The notes: generated by a model from the sequence alone, not told the origin. Shown: positions 24,083-33,757, counted from the stretch's first letter. The stretch: DNA of 64,000 nt from Rhodococcus sp. IEGM 1381 (GCF_030056795.1 NZ_JASHKQ010000001.1:1-64000); one strand, 5' to 3'. Numbers and translations are program-made.

Positions 24083-26476
24083 TCACCGTGGGCCGGTGGA
24101 GACCGCTCTGATGTTCATGATTGCGAAGCTCTCCCTGGTACCGGTGGAATCCGAGAGCGCGAAGAGCCAGTTGCCGTCCTGCAGGGCATCCGAGATCGCG
24201 TGCCGCACGATGGCACCCTTGGAGTTCTGGTAGTCGATGGAGACGCGTGTGCCACGAGCTGCGGCGTCGGTCAACACATCGAGCTCCCTCGGCAGCAATC
24301 GGCTGTGATGTTGCAGCGACGCTCGCACCCGGGCCTGGTCGACGCGGCCCGAGTCGCCGGTGCGCAACAGCCGTGCCAGCTCATGCGGATCGTGTCGATT
24401 CGGTGCAGAGTGGACGGCCTGATGCGTCGTCCGTTCGGTCGCCGCGCGCACCCGAGGTGCGCTGTCGAGTTCGAGCTTCCCGGTATCGGAGTGCCGCACC
24501 GGGAAGTATCCGTGCCTGCGAAGCACGGCGATCGTGTCGATCGGTGTCGCCGAACTGATCAGGACCGTAGGCGCGAGCCGATGGAACTCGAGCACCGCCA
24601 GGGCCTGGTCTTCCTCGATGGTGGTGAGCAGCACGACGTCCTCGGAGACGATGGCGCAGGGAATCCTGCGCACGGCGAGCGCGCCGAAAGTGCGCCAACA
24701 ATCCTTGATCGTGTACGCCAGCGCTTGGGGGACGTCGCCCGCAGCCATCCTGGTCAAGGCCTCGATCAGCTCGTCACCGGTGCCGCCGGTGTCGAAGAAG
24801 CTGCGGATGGTCGCCGGAGTGAACCGCCAGACCGACGCCACTTCCCTCGATTCCGGCTGTGCGGCCGCGCCTAGTATCGACGCCACCTCTGTGCTCGGTG
24901 GTCCGGTGACCACTGCCGTCGAATCGGGCAGCAACCGCACCGAGAACGGCACCCGGTCGGCCATGTCCTGCAGTTGCTCGGTCAGAGCCGAGGCGATCTG
25001 GCGGCGATCGCCGTCCCGGCCGGCGGGAAACTCCGTGAGGATGCTGCACAGATCGGTCGGTGCGCCGCCGGCCAGTACCCCGAGTCGAGTGGCCTCGGTC
25101 CAGAGCGCGCGCAGATGACCTGCCCCGGCACTCGTCGAGACGACAGGGATGTGCCAGTCGAGGTAGCAGGCGAATTCGTCCGGACCGGGCAGCACGGTCG
25201 TCTGGGCGTCGGGGCCAGCGTGTCGCAGAAGAGCCGACAGTGCCGTCGCGCGGAGGTCTGCCGCCGCAGGATCGTCGAGCATCTTCTTGAGCACCGGCAC
25301 GGTCTTCTGCGAGGCTCGCGGCACCCGGTGAGTGGGCGTGAACGGCGAACACCACCAGGCGGCCAGCAGCGCGGCCGCCTGCTCGGCTCGCACGCTGGTC
25401 GACCACGTTTCGTACGCCGAGGTCAATGCGATGCCGGTCTTCCCTCGTTCGGCGATCAATCCGGCCTCGCGCGCCAGCATCAGCATCAGCGCGGTGTCGT
25501 GCTCGTCGGCAAATCCCAGGCGCGTCGTCAGCGAACGAAGCTCTTTGGCGCTGACACCACCGGTCTTCATCATCGCCATGCCGTCGGTGTCGACGGCCGT
25601 CAGCAGCGCCTGCGTGTGCTCGCAGAGCTTTAGCAGCGCAATGGAACGCGTGCGCCGCATGTCGTCCTGCGAGAGCACGCTCGCAGCAAAACTAGGCGGA
25701 GCGAGTTCGATGGGCAGGCGCCACCCCTCCCCTCGCAGCGCGATGCTCACCTCCAGCGGCATCTCGACGCGATGCCCGTCCAGTCGATACAGCAGCCCCC
25801 GTTCGAAAGCGGCGGCACCTGCGGTCGGCGGCACATCGAAGATCAGCGACACCGGATGGCCATCTACGAAGCGAGACAACATCTCTCGCATCTCGACCGG
25901 GCCGTCGTCGTACAGGGCGCGGATTCGTTCCGGGGTCATTGCGGCTGCGACGGCGTCCGCGCGTGCACCCCGGTCGAGCGAAGGGTCGACGCCTTCTCGG
26001 GTCAGCACGGCAAACCGATCCTGTTCGACGGCGCAGCGCAGGAACAACTTTCGCTGCCGCAGAGCCAGTCCGAACGGATGCGAGAACACCCCGGACAGAT
26101 CGACGGGACGGTATTCGACGGTGTCCGAGCCCGGGGCGGTGTGGGGCCGAATCAGACCGTAGGACATCAGTTCGGCCAGCGCGGCCTCGATGTGCGGTGC
26201 CTGGTTCGCCGTCCCCTCGCCGGTCCAATGACCGACCTCGGCTCTACTGAGATCGCCCATGAGGGCGAACAATTCGAGCAGATCCAGTGCACCGCGGTCG
26301 AGCTTTCTAGGCAGGGCCGCCACCCGCCACGGCGAGCCGAGCAACTGCGCGAGCAATCCGAACGAGCGCGGCGGGGGGTCGGTTGCCACATCCGGTCGAC
26401 GGCGCAGCAGGCCGGTCAGCTCGTCGTCGTCGAGCGAGGCCAGCCACCCCTCGTACGTCCCGATACTCTCGGTCAT
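24083..26476 (-). CDS. Helicase-associated-domain protein (helicase C-terminal XPB-like family)
   Basis: A 797-residue protein of the actinobacterial family annotated as helicase-associated or XPB/Ssl2-like N-terminal domain protein; I recall Rv0862c as a mycobacterial example. There is no Walker A or B motif, so it is not itself a helicase. The N-terminus has a conserved SFGLLAQLLGSPWRVAALPRKLDRGALDLLELFALMG block. The C-terminal third contains LTTIEEDQALAVLEFHRLAPTVLISSATPIDTIAVLRRHGYFPV. ATG 26476 follows a GGGGGAAGAA site; longer starts are rejected. In many actinobacteria this gene pairs with the ercc3/XPB helicase gene, which is not in the window. Confidence 0.75.
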   Translation of the reverse strand: MTESIGTYEGWLASLDDDELTGLLRRRPDVATDPPPRSFGLLAQLLGSPWRVAALPRKLDRGALDLLELFALMGDLSRAEVGHWTGEGTANQAPHIEAALAELMSYGLIRPHTAPGSDTVEYRPVDLSGVFSHPFGLALRQRKLFLRCAVEQDRFAVLTREGVDPSLDRGARADAVAAAMTPERIRALYDDGPVEMREMLSRFVDGHPVSLIFDVPPTAGAAAFERGLLYRLDGHRVEMPLEVSIALRGEGWRLPIELAPPSFAASVLSQDDMRRTRSIALLKLCEHTQALLTAVDTDGMAMMKTGGVSAKELRSLTTRLGFADEHDTALMLMLAREAGLIAERGKTGIALTSAYETWSTSVRAEQAAALLAAWWCSPFTPTHRVPRASQKTVPVLKKMLDDPAAADLRATALSALLRHAGPDAQTTVLPGPDEFACYLDWHIPVVSTSAGAGHLRALWTEATRLGVLAGGAPTDLCSILTEFPAGRDGDRRQIASALTEQLQDMADRVPFSVRLLPDSTAVVTGPPSTEVASILGAAAQPESREVASVWRFTPATIRSFFDTGGTGDELIEALTRMAAGDVPQALAYTIKDCWRTFGALAVRRIPCAIVSEDVVLLTTIEEDQALAVLEFHRLAPTVLISSATPIDTIAVLRRHGYFPVRHSDTGKLELDSAPRVRAATERTTHQAVHSAPNRHDPHELARLLRTGDSGRVDQARVRASLQHHSRLLPRELDVLTDAAARGTRVSIDYQNSKGAIVRHAISDALQDGNWLFALSDSTGTRESFAIMNIRAVSTGPR

Positions 26477-26528
26477 TTCTTCCCCCCGGTGAAAGTTCTG
26501 CCGAAGGTACCGCCGGGCACCGACAGAC

Positions 26529-27104
26529 TTATTTGTTCTTGGCTGCTGCTTTCGCCGCCTTCTTGAACTCGCGCACCTCGAGCAGCGATTTCTCGTCCAC
26601 GACGTCGGCGATGGATCGACGCGCATCCTCGTCGCCGTAGGCGCCGGCAGCCTGTCGCCACCCGTCGGGTGTCACGCCCATCTGCTTGCCGAGCAGCGCG
26701 AGGAAGATGCGCGCCTTCTGATCGCCGTATCCGGGGAGCGCTTTGAGACGCTTCAGCACCTCGGCACCGTCGGGGTTCTCGCGGGTCCAGATCTCCTGCG
26801 GCTTCCCGTCGTAGTTCTCGACCAGAAACCCTGCGAGCCCCTGGATGCGCTTGGCCATCGAACCCGGGAACCGATGCACGGCCGGGGTCTGCGCACACAG
26901 TGCAGCGAATTCGTCCGGATCGGCGTCGGCAACGGTGTCGACTTTCAGATCACCGAGACGGTCGACGAGCTTCTTCGGGCCGGCGAACGCCGATTCCATC
27001 GGTACCTGCTGATCGAGCAACATGCCGATCAACAGCGCGAACGGATCCTCGGCGAGCAGTGCATCGGCCTCCGGATCGCCGACGAGGTGCAGAGTGCGAG
27101 ACAT
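26529..27104 (-). CDS. HhH-GPD-type base excision repair protein
   Basis: A 191-residue protein of the actinobacterial HhH-GPD base-excision-repair family. FALLIGMLLDQQVPMESAFAGPKKLVDRLG (about 20-50) and the helix-hairpin-helix LKALPGYGDQKARIFLALLGKQMGV (about 120-145) are the diagnostic segments. The C-terminus is Lys/Ala-rich (FKKAAKAAAKNK), perhaps for DNA contact. ATG 27104 gives an N-terminus SRTLHLVGDPEADALLAEDPF. It is co-directional with the helicase-associated gene, ending 52 nt before it, so the two may form a repair-related operon. Confidence 0.82.
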   Translation of the reverse strand: MSRTLHLVGDPEADALLAEDPFALLIGMLLDQQVPMESAFAGPKKLVDRLGDLKVDTVADADPDEFAALCAQTPAVHRFPGSMAKRIQGLAGFLVENYDGKPQEIWTRENPDGAEVLKRLKALPGYGDQKARIFLALLGKQMGVTPDGWRQAAGAYGDEDARRSIADVVDEKSLLEVREFKKAAKAAAKNK

Positions 27105-27260
27105 GGCCACGATCCTGCCATGCACCGGCAACTGCGGATGACGATCGGCCCCAGGGAGACGGTGCGTGGGACTATCGGTTCGGCCGTGAACGGATGGGCG
27201 GGTCAAAGGCCATCGAACACTGCGCTGGTACCGGTTCTTCGATGATGAAAGGCTCGGCTC

Positions 27261-27845
27261 ATGACTACGAACGAGATTTCGCAAAGCCAATTCGATTGGG
27301 CCGATGAGGATGACCGCTTCGACCTGGGCCTGTGTTTCACGCTCGTGCGCTCGACGGATCCCGAGGCTGTGCTCGCTCTGTTCGCGTCGGTGAATCCCAC
27401 GAAATCTCGGAAGCCGGCCGACATGGATGTCGACGACTGGTCCGATTCCCTCCCCGACAGTGACATGGCAAGACGCTATGCCGGCGTGGCGGGCGATTGG
27501 GTCTGGGTCCTCGAAGAGTTCACCATCTCGGGCTTACTGTCCCCTGTTCCGGAGAAATTGTCCGACGCATTCGGCACCAGCATCACCGTGCAGTGGGATG
27601 TGAATGCGCTCTCCACCTTCGTATATGCGGTCGACGGCGTGATCGAGCGGCAGTTCGAGCTCGGCCGCGAAGCCGACCCCACCGACCGATCTGCTCCCGA
27701 CGGATACCTCGACGAGGAGGACGGAATCGACTGGGAGCAATGGATGTCCGGTGGTCTCTGCCTGCAGGCGCGGCTTGCCGGAGTGGTAGCGCTGACAGCT
27801 GATCCGACCGATCCCGCCATCGTCGAAACATGCAGCGAAGGGTGA
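27261..27845 (+). CDS. DUF6461-like hypothetical protein
   Basis: A 194-residue acidic protein. It resembles the DUF6461-type proteins of actinobacteria in overall pattern: CFTLVRSTDPEAVLALF near the N-terminus, GDWVWVLEEFTISG in the middle, and YAVDGVIERQFELG with a later GIDWEQWMSGGLCLQARLAGV. It has no signal peptide or membrane segment. The family has no known function; members are often scattered near mobile or immunity loci. The start has a weak GAAAGG site. Assignment is by eye. Confidence 0.6.
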   Translation: MTTNEISQSQFDWADEDDRFDLGLCFTLVRSTDPEAVLALFASVNPTKSRKPADMDVDDWSDSLPDSDMARRYAGVAGDWVWVLEEFTISGLLSPVPEKLSDAFGTSITVQWDVNALSTFVYAVDGVIERQFELGREADPTDRSAPDGYLDEEDGIDWEQWMSGGLCLQARLAGVVALTADPTDPAIVETCSEG

Positions 27846-28038
27846 GCTGAACCGCGCACCAGAGGTCAGTCGGCTCTTCCTCGGGCAGCTCCACGGATTC
27901 GCACCCAGGAATATCGACGGGGTATTCGACAGGCTCACTGAGATAGCCCGATCCTGACTGCCCCATCGGTTGGTGGGTAAGTCCTGCGGCAACGACACCG
28001 TCGGTCCGCACACCACCACGCCGCACAGAGATTCGCAC
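27846..28038 (-). pseudogene. Possible small gene or gene remnant
   Basis: A minus-strand reading frame here looks protein-like (VRTDGVVAAGLTHQPMGQSG, then a Pro/Glu-rich stretch including EYPVDIPGCESVELPEEEPTD). It then runs without a stop into the antisense of the DUF6461 gene, where it turns Arg-rich. It is therefore either a truncated gene whose stop was lost or chance. I recognise no family. Confidence 0.25.
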
Positions 28039-28072
28039 GGCCGCAGCCTAATGCGGCTCCGACTCGACCCGA

Positions 28073-28876
28073 TCAGGTGATGGACACCAGTTGAGTGATG
28101 TCGTCGAAGGGCAACGGGCCGTCGACGACAGCTCCGACGACGGCGCTGTTGAGGATGATCGATCCGCCGTGGTTGTCCAGGAATGCGGTATCGGCGGCGT
28201 CCCGTCCGGTGGCGATACGGACCAAAGTCGATCGCGGCGCGAGGCAGGTCGCGTCCACCACTCGCCATTGGCCTTCGACGAATGCTTCTGCGACCGCGTG
28301 GAAGTCCATCGGATCGCAGCCCGGCGCGTACACCGCTACCAGGCGAGCGGGGACGTTGACCGCACGAAGCAAGGCCACCACGAGGTGGGTGTAATCGCGG
28401 CACACTCCGGCACCGGCGAGGAGAGTGTCCACCGCGCCGTCGATGGGGTCGCTGCTGCCCGGGACGTAGCTCAGCCGAGCCCCGACCCAGGACGAGACCT
28501 CGGCCAGCAACTTCTCAGACGGTGGGTAGGAGCCGAATTCGGTTGCTGCGAAGCCGAAGAACTTGTCCGCTTCGGCGTAGCGGCTCGGTCGCAGGTACAG
28601 CGAGAGATCGTAATCGGAAACCGGAGCGGGCTCGGTGTTGCCGTAGATGGTTGCCGAGTACGACGCCTCGAGCTTCCCGACTCCGGCGTACAGCTTGTGA
28701 ATGCGGGTTCCGTGGGCACCGCTGATCTCCTGCGCTTCGACCGGTTGACCGTCGAGTGTGAACGAGAGCGCTTCCCACACTTCGGTTCCTGGATGCGGTG
28801 CGATCGCGATCTGGAACTCGAGGGTGCTGGCCTCGGTCACGTCGACATCGAGGTACGCGGAGACATCACGTTTCAT
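28073..28876 (-). CDS. Transglutaminase-like (papain-fold) family protein
   Basis: A 267-residue protein. The N-terminal about 100 residues are a beta-rich transglutaminase N-domain. A transglutaminase/protease-like core follows with the full catalytic triad: Cys159 in GAGVCRDYTH, His193 in DFHAVAEAF and Asp208 in WRVVDATCL. There is no signal peptide, so it is probably cytoplasmic. In actinobacteria such proteins occur beside circularly permuted ATP-grasp and alpha-E genes, but those are absent here. It is separated by 37 nt from phoU and both are on the minus strand. Confidence 0.85.
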   Translation of the reverse strand: MKRDVSAYLDVDVTEASTLEFQIAIAPHPGTEVWEALSFTLDGQPVEAQEISGAHGTRIHKLYAGVGKLEASYSATIYGNTEPAPVSDYDLSLYLRPSRYAEADKFFGFAATEFGSYPPSEKLLAEVSSWVGARLSYVPGSSDPIDGAVDTLLAGAGVCRDYTHLVVALLRAVNVPARLVAVYAPGCDPMDFHAVAEAFVEGQWRVVDATCLAPRSTLVRIATGRDAADTAFLDNHGGSIILNSAVVGAVVDGPLPFDDITQLVSIT

Positions 28877-28913
28877 CGTGCCGATCCTGCCATCTCCGAG
28901 CCGTTCGCGCAGA

Positions 28914-29567
28914 TCATGACTCGTCCGTGAGACGTTCGCCCGTCACGAGGAATATGACCCTCTTGGCAACCTCGACCGTATGGTCGGAGTAGCGCTCGTA
29001 GAAACGACCGAGCAACGTGATGTCCACTGCGGCAGGCACGCCGTGCGGCCAGTCGGGTGCGGAGGTCAGCATGAACAGGCTGCGATGCAGTGCGTCCATT
29101 TCCTCATCCTGGATCCGCAGGTCGGCGGCGAGATCGGCGTCCCTGGTTTCGAGCACGCGTTGCGTCGTCTCGGCCTGCGCGACGGCAACTCGACCCATCT
29201 CTGCGAACACGCCCTCGACCTCCGGCGGCAGCACGTGCGCGGGATGGCGACGTCGGGCAAGTTCGGCGATGTGCACCGCGAGGCCGCCCATCCGCTGTAG
29301 ATCGGCGACGATGTTGATTCCCGAGACGACGCGTCGCAGATCATGCGCAACCGGTGCCTGCAGGGCCAGGAAGCCGAATGCTCCGTGCTCCCATTCGACG
29401 GCGAGGATGTCGATCTCTTCGCGGTATTCGATGGTCTGCTCGGCCAGGACGATGTCGGCCGTCAGCAGGGCCCGGGTGGCGTCGACCATTGCTTTCTCAG
29501 CAATTCTCGACATTTCGGACAGGTCCGACGCCAATGTATCGAGAGTCTCGGTATATACGTCCCGCAT
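28914..29567 (-). CDS. phoU: Phosphate signalling protein PhoU
   Basis: A 217-residue all-helical protein of the PhoU family, the negative regulator linking the Pst transporter to the phosphate two-component system. The tandem PhoU motifs are visible: [66 protein letters not shown], and [30 protein letters not shown] 29567 fits the usual N-terminus [19 protein letters not shown]. No pst or phoPR gene is adjacent, so it stands alone. Confidence 0.92.
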   Translation of the reverse strand: MRDVYTETLDTLASDLSEMSRIAEKAMVDATRALLTADIVLAEQTIEYREEIDILAVEWEHGAFGFLALQAPVAHDLRRVVSGINIVADLQRMGGLAVHIAELARRRHPAHVLPPEVEGVFAEMGRVAVAQAETTQRVLETRDADLAADLRIQDEEMDALHRSLFMLTSAPDWPHGVPAAVDITLLGRFYERYSDHTVEVAKRVIFLVTGERLTDES

Positions 29568-29672
29568 GAAATTTCCAACCCCTACCGCTGTTGCCCTCGA
29601 CGCGGGGCCCGTAGGAACTACCCCCAAGCGCATCCTTCTACACTCGCGCCGTTGTGTGGCAGCCTTCGGAAC

Positions 29673-30002
29673 ATGAACACTGTGAAGTCGGTCATGCTCT
29701 TCGGCGCCGCCGCCCTGTTCGAGATCGGCGGAGCATGGCTGGTGTGGCAGGGAATTCGCGAGCATCGGGGATGGCTGTGGGCCGGAGCCGGGGTGATCGC
29801 CCTCGGCGCCTACGGATTTGTCGCAACCTTGCAACCCGACGCCAACTTCGGCCGCATCCTCGCCGCGTACGGCGGTGTGTTCGTGGCGGGATCACTGCTT
29901 TGGGCGATGGTGCTCGACGGCTTTCGGCCCGATCGCTGGGACATCACCGGCGCGTCGATCGCATTGATCGGCGTCGCGGTGATCATGTACGGCCCGCGCT
30001 GA
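29673..30002 (+). CDS. YnfA family small membrane protein
   Basis: A 109-residue integral membrane protein with four hydrophobic segments. It matches the YnfA/SMR-related family: [81 protein letters not shown]. coli YnfA is a proposed small-multidrug-resistance-like transporter. ATG 29673 is supported by an upstream TTCGGAAC site. It is convergent with the lipase gene and divergent from phoU. Confidence 0.9.
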   Translation: MNTVKSVMLFGAAALFEIGGAWLVWQGIREHRGWLWAGAGVIALGAYGFVATLQPDANFGRILAAYGGVFVAGSLLWAMVLDGFRPDRWDITGASIALIGVAVIMYGPR

Positions 30003-30027
30003 CTCGCGCGGACCGTACTTCAGCAGA

Positions 30028-31323
30028 TCAGCAGTTCGACGGTGCAGGCACTCCGTAGAACCGATCCTTGATCCAATTCTGCGCCTCGCCGAGACCCAAG
30101 ATGTCTGGAATCAAGTGTCCTGCACCGGATCCCGGCACGATTGCCGGAACCTGCGCGGAACTCAGCTGCACGGTGGCACCTGTGCCGCACCAGTCACCGG
30201 CCAGACCGACGGCCTGTCCGTGGGGAACGATGTCGTCGGACGTACCGGACTGAATCAGCACCGGAGCGTTCGGCGTACGCTCGCCGATCTTGTTCTTGGC
30301 CAGGATCTCTTGAGCGACGGGCAACCTGTCCAGCACCACCGACAGCGGCTCACCGGTCTTGGTGTACTCGTTGGTGCGGTGCAGCCCGACGTTCAGAATC
30401 GTTTCTCCGACACACTGATTCGCGACCAAATTCAGCATGGCCTTGCCAGCGTCGTTGATGTTCTCGTCGACGATCGGCCGCAGACCGGGGTCGGAGTTCA
30501 ACAGACCGTTGAGGGTGTAGCCGATCACGCCGGTCAGAATGGTGCCGTCGACCTGCTCGAGGGTCTGCTTCAAATCTGCCGGAGGCGCACCCGCGTAGGT
30601 GCCGACGAGGTTCATTTCGGGTGCGTAATCATCGGCGAGTTCCGCTGCGGCAGCGGCTGCGCCACCGCCCTGTGAGTAGCCGTAGGCAGCGACCGGACCG
30701 TCCCCGGAAATCTTGGTGCCCTGCAGTTTCTGGGCCGCGCGGGCCGCGTCGAGCACCGCGTGAGCTTCCGAGGCGCGGTTGACGTAGGTGTGGGCACCGG
30801 GCGTTCCGAGTCCCTCGTAGTCGGTGATGACAACGCCGTAACCCTGGGACAGCAGCGAATACGCCGCGAGCACCTCGTACTCGACCATGAATCCGAGCGG
30901 CGGGGTGTAGGTGATGAGGTTGTTGAGCATCTTCGAGGGCGCGCACTGATCACCCTGGCCCTGAGTTCCCGGAGCGAGCACCACCAGCGGACGCGGGCCC
31001 GGACCCGTCCATTCCGCGGCTGGATCGATGTAGGTACCGGTGACGGCATTGGCAGCGTCGTTGGAGTCGGTGCTGCGGTACATGATTCGAGTGGCGGCAC
31101 CGGGCAGCGGGCCGCCGATTCCGGGTACCGACAGAGCGAGATGCGAAGGCTCCGAACGGATGACGTCACCCGGCGAGCCTGCGGGCAGCGGGCTCGGTGG
31201 AACGTAGAAATCGGATTCGACCGTGGAACCCGTGGACGGAGCTGCCGATACCGCCGGTGCCGTCACCCCGATGAGTACTGCTGCTACCGCCACTGCCGAA
31301 CCGAACACGCGCGTACGACGCAC
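30028..31323 (-). CDS. Secreted lipase (LIP/PF03583-type)
   Basis: A 431-residue exported serine lipase of the actinobacterial/fungal LIP family. The signal peptide spans about residues 1-29 (RRTRVFGSAVAVAAVLIGVTAPAVSA). The mature part has DYEGLGTPGAHTYVNR, the nucleophile elbow GYSQGG (Ser217) and SGTSDDIVPHGQ (acid), with His in GSGAGHLIPD near the C-terminus. The last residue pair includes a Cys that may form a disulfide. GTG 31323 starts directly before the signal peptide; upstream codons are rejected. It would release fatty acids outside the cell and may be under the palindrome at 31346-31363. Confidence 0.88.
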   Translation of the reverse strand: MRRTRVFGSAVAVAAVLIGVTAPAVSAAPSTGSTVESDFYVPPSPLPAGSPGDVIRSEPSHLALSVPGIGGPLPGAATRIMYRSTDSNDAANAVTGTYIDPAAEWTGPGPRPLVVLAPGTQGQGDQCAPSKMLNNLITYTPPLGFMVEYEVLAAYSLLSQGYGVVITDYEGLGTPGAHTYVNRASEAHAVLDAARAAQKLQGTKISGDGPVAAYGYSQGGGAAAAAAELADDYAPEMNLVGTYAGAPPADLKQTLEQVDGTILTGVIGYTLNGLLNSDPGLRPIVDENINDAGKAMLNLVANQCVGETILNVGLHRTNEYTKTGEPLSVVLDRLPVAQEILAKNKIGERTPNAPVLIQSGTSDDIVPHGQAVGLAGDWCGTGATVQLSSAQVPAIVPGSGAGHLIPDILGLGEAQNWIKDRFYGVPAPSNC

Positions 31324-31345
31324 CTTGTGAGACCCCCAAAGTCGA

Positions 31346-31363
31346 TCACTTGTATTCAAGTGA
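31346..31363. promoter_or_regulatory. Palindrome upstream of the secreted lipase gene
   Basis: TCACTTG-TATT-CAAGTGA is a perfect 7-bp inverted repeat 23 bp before the lipase GTG and 84 bp after the TetR stop. It is in a position to be an operator or part of the lipase promoter. Which regulator binds is unknown. Confidence 0.45.
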
Positions 31364-31446
31364 GCACTACCCCGTGTAGCACTTATCGTGACGCACCCTA
31401 CGTGATCCGTCACACAACGCATAGGTCTACTTCGGATTCCTCACCA

Positions 31447-32118
31447 TCAGCGTCGACGACGATGCATCGCGGCTTTGGCCACGTCGACTTCTTCGGTGGT
31501 GAACGGGCGCCCCGGCAGTGTCGATCGAGGGACGCCGTCACCGCGAAGTCCGTCGAGCAACACGGTGAAGTAACGACGCCAGTTGGAGGCGTCGACGGCG
31601 GTCGAGAACTCGACACTTGCGCCGATCATGCCGAGCACCGGATAGAAGTCGTTGACGGCGACGTCGGGACGCAGCTGCCCGGACGCCAGCGCACGGTCGA
31701 CGATCTGCTCGAAGAACGGATCGATGCGCGAGCGAACCTGAGCAATCCCGCGGCAGCCCTCGTCCGAGCCGAGTACTACGTCGCCGAGACCGCGATCGGC
31801 GGACATCCCCTCGCACACCTCGGCCAGGAATTTCACCAGACCCTCCCATGGATCCTGAGCCTCCAGCGCCCGCTGGGCGGTCGCGAGCATGTCCTCGAGG
31901 CGTTGCTCGAAGACACCGTCGATCAACTCTTCCTTGCACGAGAAGCGGCGATAAACGGTGCCGACACCTACCTTGGCATGCACGGCGACGTCGTCGAGGG
32001 TGATGTCGATTCCGCGGGAGGCGAAGAGTTCGCGGGCCGCGTCGACGATGCGTCGTCGATTGCGTTCGGCATCCGCCCGGAGGGGCTTCGATGCCGCTGT
32101 GTCCGCTCTCACACTCAT
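31447..32118 (-). CDS. TetR/AcrR repressor of the adjacent MFS exporter
   Basis: A 223-residue TetR regulator. The HTH (about residues 30-62) reads IVDAARELFASRGIDITLDDVAVHAKVGVGTVYRRFSCKEELI, a textbook TetR signature. The C-terminal domain resembles the SbtR-like subfamily. It is divergent from the DHA2 exporter, with a 104-bp promoter region carrying two CGGAGG-N5-CCTCCG operators exactly 42 bp apart (32143 and 32185). This supports repression of both genes, relieved by a drug-like ligand. Confidence 0.92.
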   Translation of the reverse strand: MSVRADTAASKPLRADAERNRRRIVDAARELFASRGIDITLDDVAVHAKVGVGTVYRRFSCKEELIDGVFEQRLEDMLATAQRALEAQDPWEGLVKFLAEVCEGMSADRGLGDVVLGSDEGCRGIAQVRSRIDPFFEQIVDRALASGQLRPDVAVNDFYPVLGMIGASVEFSTAVDASNWRRYFTVLLDGLRGDGVPRSTLPGRPFTTEEVDVAKAAMHRRRR

Positions 32119-32138
32119 TCGATGTCCGTTTCACCCGA

Positions 32139-32163
32139 TAAGCGGAGGACATTCCTCCGCTTA
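32139..32163. promoter_or_regulatory. TetR operator 1 (long palindrome)
   Basis: TAAGCGGAGGA-CAT-TCCTCCGCTTA is a perfect 11-bp inverted repeat with core CGGAGG-N5-CCTCCG. It lies 21 bp upstream of the TetR start codon. Together with operator 2 it forms a repeated site on the same DNA face. Confidence 0.8.
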
Positions 32164-32184
32164 GCTGTTACCTTGGCCTACAAC

Positions 32185-32201
32185 CGGAGGGTACACCTCC
32201 G
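32185..32201. promoter_or_regulatory. TetR operator 2
   Basis: CGGAGG-GTACA-CCTCCG repeats the core of operator 1 and starts exactly 42 bp (four helical turns) after it. It lies 21 bp before the exporter start codon, so it should overlap the exporter promoter. Confidence 0.75.
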
Positions 32202-32222
32202 CATAGTCGAACCGAGGACACT

Positions 32223-33740
32223 ATGACCACCCTTTCATCGGAGAACGTGGGCGACGCCACGTCGACCACAACGCCGGTCGACGAACGTGCGCATCGGAAT
32301 CGTTGGCTGATTCTCGCGACGCTCGGACTGGCTCAGCTCATGGTCGTGCTCGACGCGACCATCGTGAACATTGCACTCCCCGCCGCCCAGCTCGACCTGG
32401 GCTTCGACAACGCCGACCGCTCCTGGGTCGTCACCGCGTACGCACTCGCGTTCGGCAGCCTGTTGCTGCTCGGAGGCCGCCTCAGCGACCTATTCGGACG
32501 ACGCAACACCTTCCTCATCGGACTCGTCGGCTTCGCGCTGATGTCGGCGGTGGGCGGCGCAGCCGTCAACTTCGGCATGCTCGTTGCTGCACGCGCCGGT
32601 CAAGGCCTGTTCGGTGCACTACTGGCCCCCGCGGCTCTGTCACTGTTGGCCACCACCTTCACCGACACCAAGGAACGTGCCAAGGCATTCGGCATCTTCG
32701 GTGCCATCGCCGGCGGCGGCGGCGCACTCGGCCTGCTGCTCGGCGGCATGCTCACCGAATGGGCCAACTGGCGCTGGAGCCTGTACGTCAACCTGATCTT
32801 CGCCGCGCTCGCATTCGTCGGCGGCTTCCTGTTCCTGGCCAAGCACAAGGTCGACGTCCGACCCAAGCTCGACATCCCCGGCACGATCGCCGTCTCGGCC
32901 GCGCTGTTCTCGATCGTCTACGGTTTCGCCCACGCGGAGTCCGACGGGTGGAGCAATCCCGTCACCCTCGGATTCCTCGCTGCAGGTGTCGTACTGCTCG
33001 CGGTGTTCGTGACCATCCAGATGCGCGTCGAGCACCCGCTGCTGCCGTTGCGGATCGTCTTGAACCGCACCCGTGCGGGATCGTTCCTCGCTGTCTTCGT
33101 CACCGGCGCAGGCATGTTCGCGGTGTTCCTGTTCCTGACGTACTACCTGCAGAACACGCTGAAGTACACACCGATCACCACCGGGTTCGCGTTCATGCCG
33201 ATGATCGCGTCGCTGATTCTCACGGCGACACTGTCCACGGCGTTGATCCTCCCCCGCTTCGGACCCCGCATCCTGATGACGACCGGCCTGATCGTGGCCT
33301 CCGTCGGAATGGGACTGCTGACGCAGATCGACATCGACAGCAGCTACGTCACGCACATCCTGCCCGGTCTGGTCATCATGGGCCTCGGACTCGGAGCCAC
33401 CATGGCACCGGCCATGCAGGGCGCGATTTCGGGAGTCGACGCGGACGACTCCGGCGTCGCGTCGGCCACGGTGAACACGATGCAGCAGGTGGGCGGCTCG
33501 ATCGGTACGGCGTTGCTGAGCACCGTGGCCGCCAATGCTGCCACCAGCTACGTCAGCTCCAACATCGCGACGGCGACCGATGCGGCTCTGCTGCAGGCCA
33601 ATGCCGAGATCGCCAGCTACACCACCACGTTCTGGTGGGCGTCGGGAATCTTCCTGCTCGGCGCAGTGCTGTCGGCCACGCTTCTGAAGAAGGGACCGTT
33701 GCCCTCGGCTCCCGAAGGTGCGGTTGTCGTCGGGCACTGA
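32223..33740 (+). CDS. MFS multidrug exporter, DHA2 (EmrB/QacA-type) family
   Basis: A 505-residue membrane protein with 14 predicted transmembrane segments, as in DHA2-family drug/proton antiporters. Motif A-like GGRLSDLFGRRNTF (about 88-101) and the TM1 pattern LAQLMVVLDATIVNIALPAAQLDLGF are diagnostic. It is divergent from a TetR repressor with two operators in between, which supports inducible drug efflux. It ends 17 nt before the 16-bp hairpin at 33758. Substrate range cannot be read from sequence. Confidence 0.93.
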   Translation: MTTLSSENVGDATSTTTPVDERAHRNRWLILATLGLAQLMVVLDATIVNIALPAAQLDLGFDNADRSWVVTAYALAFGSLLLLGGRLSDLFGRRNTFLIGLVGFALMSAVGGAAVNFGMLVAARAGQGLFGALLAPAALSLLATTFTDTKERAKAFGIFGAIAGGGGALGLLLGGMLTEWANWRWSLYVNLIFAALAFVGGFLFLAKHKVDVRPKLDIPGTIAVSAALFSIVYGFAHAESDGWSNPVTLGFLAAGVVLLAVFVTIQMRVEHPLLPLRIVLNRTRAGSFLAVFVTGAGMFAVFLFLTYYLQNTLKYTPITTGFAFMPMIASLILTATLSTALILPRFGPRILMTTGLIVASVGMGLLTQIDIDSSYVTHILPGLVIMGLGLGATMAPAMQGAISGVDADDSGVASATVNTMQQVGGSIGTALLSTVAANAATSYVSSNIATATDAALLQANAEIASYTTTFWWASGIFLLGAVLSATLLKKGPLPSAPEGAVVVGH

Positions 33741-33757
33741 GAGCGGCTGCGCCGCAG

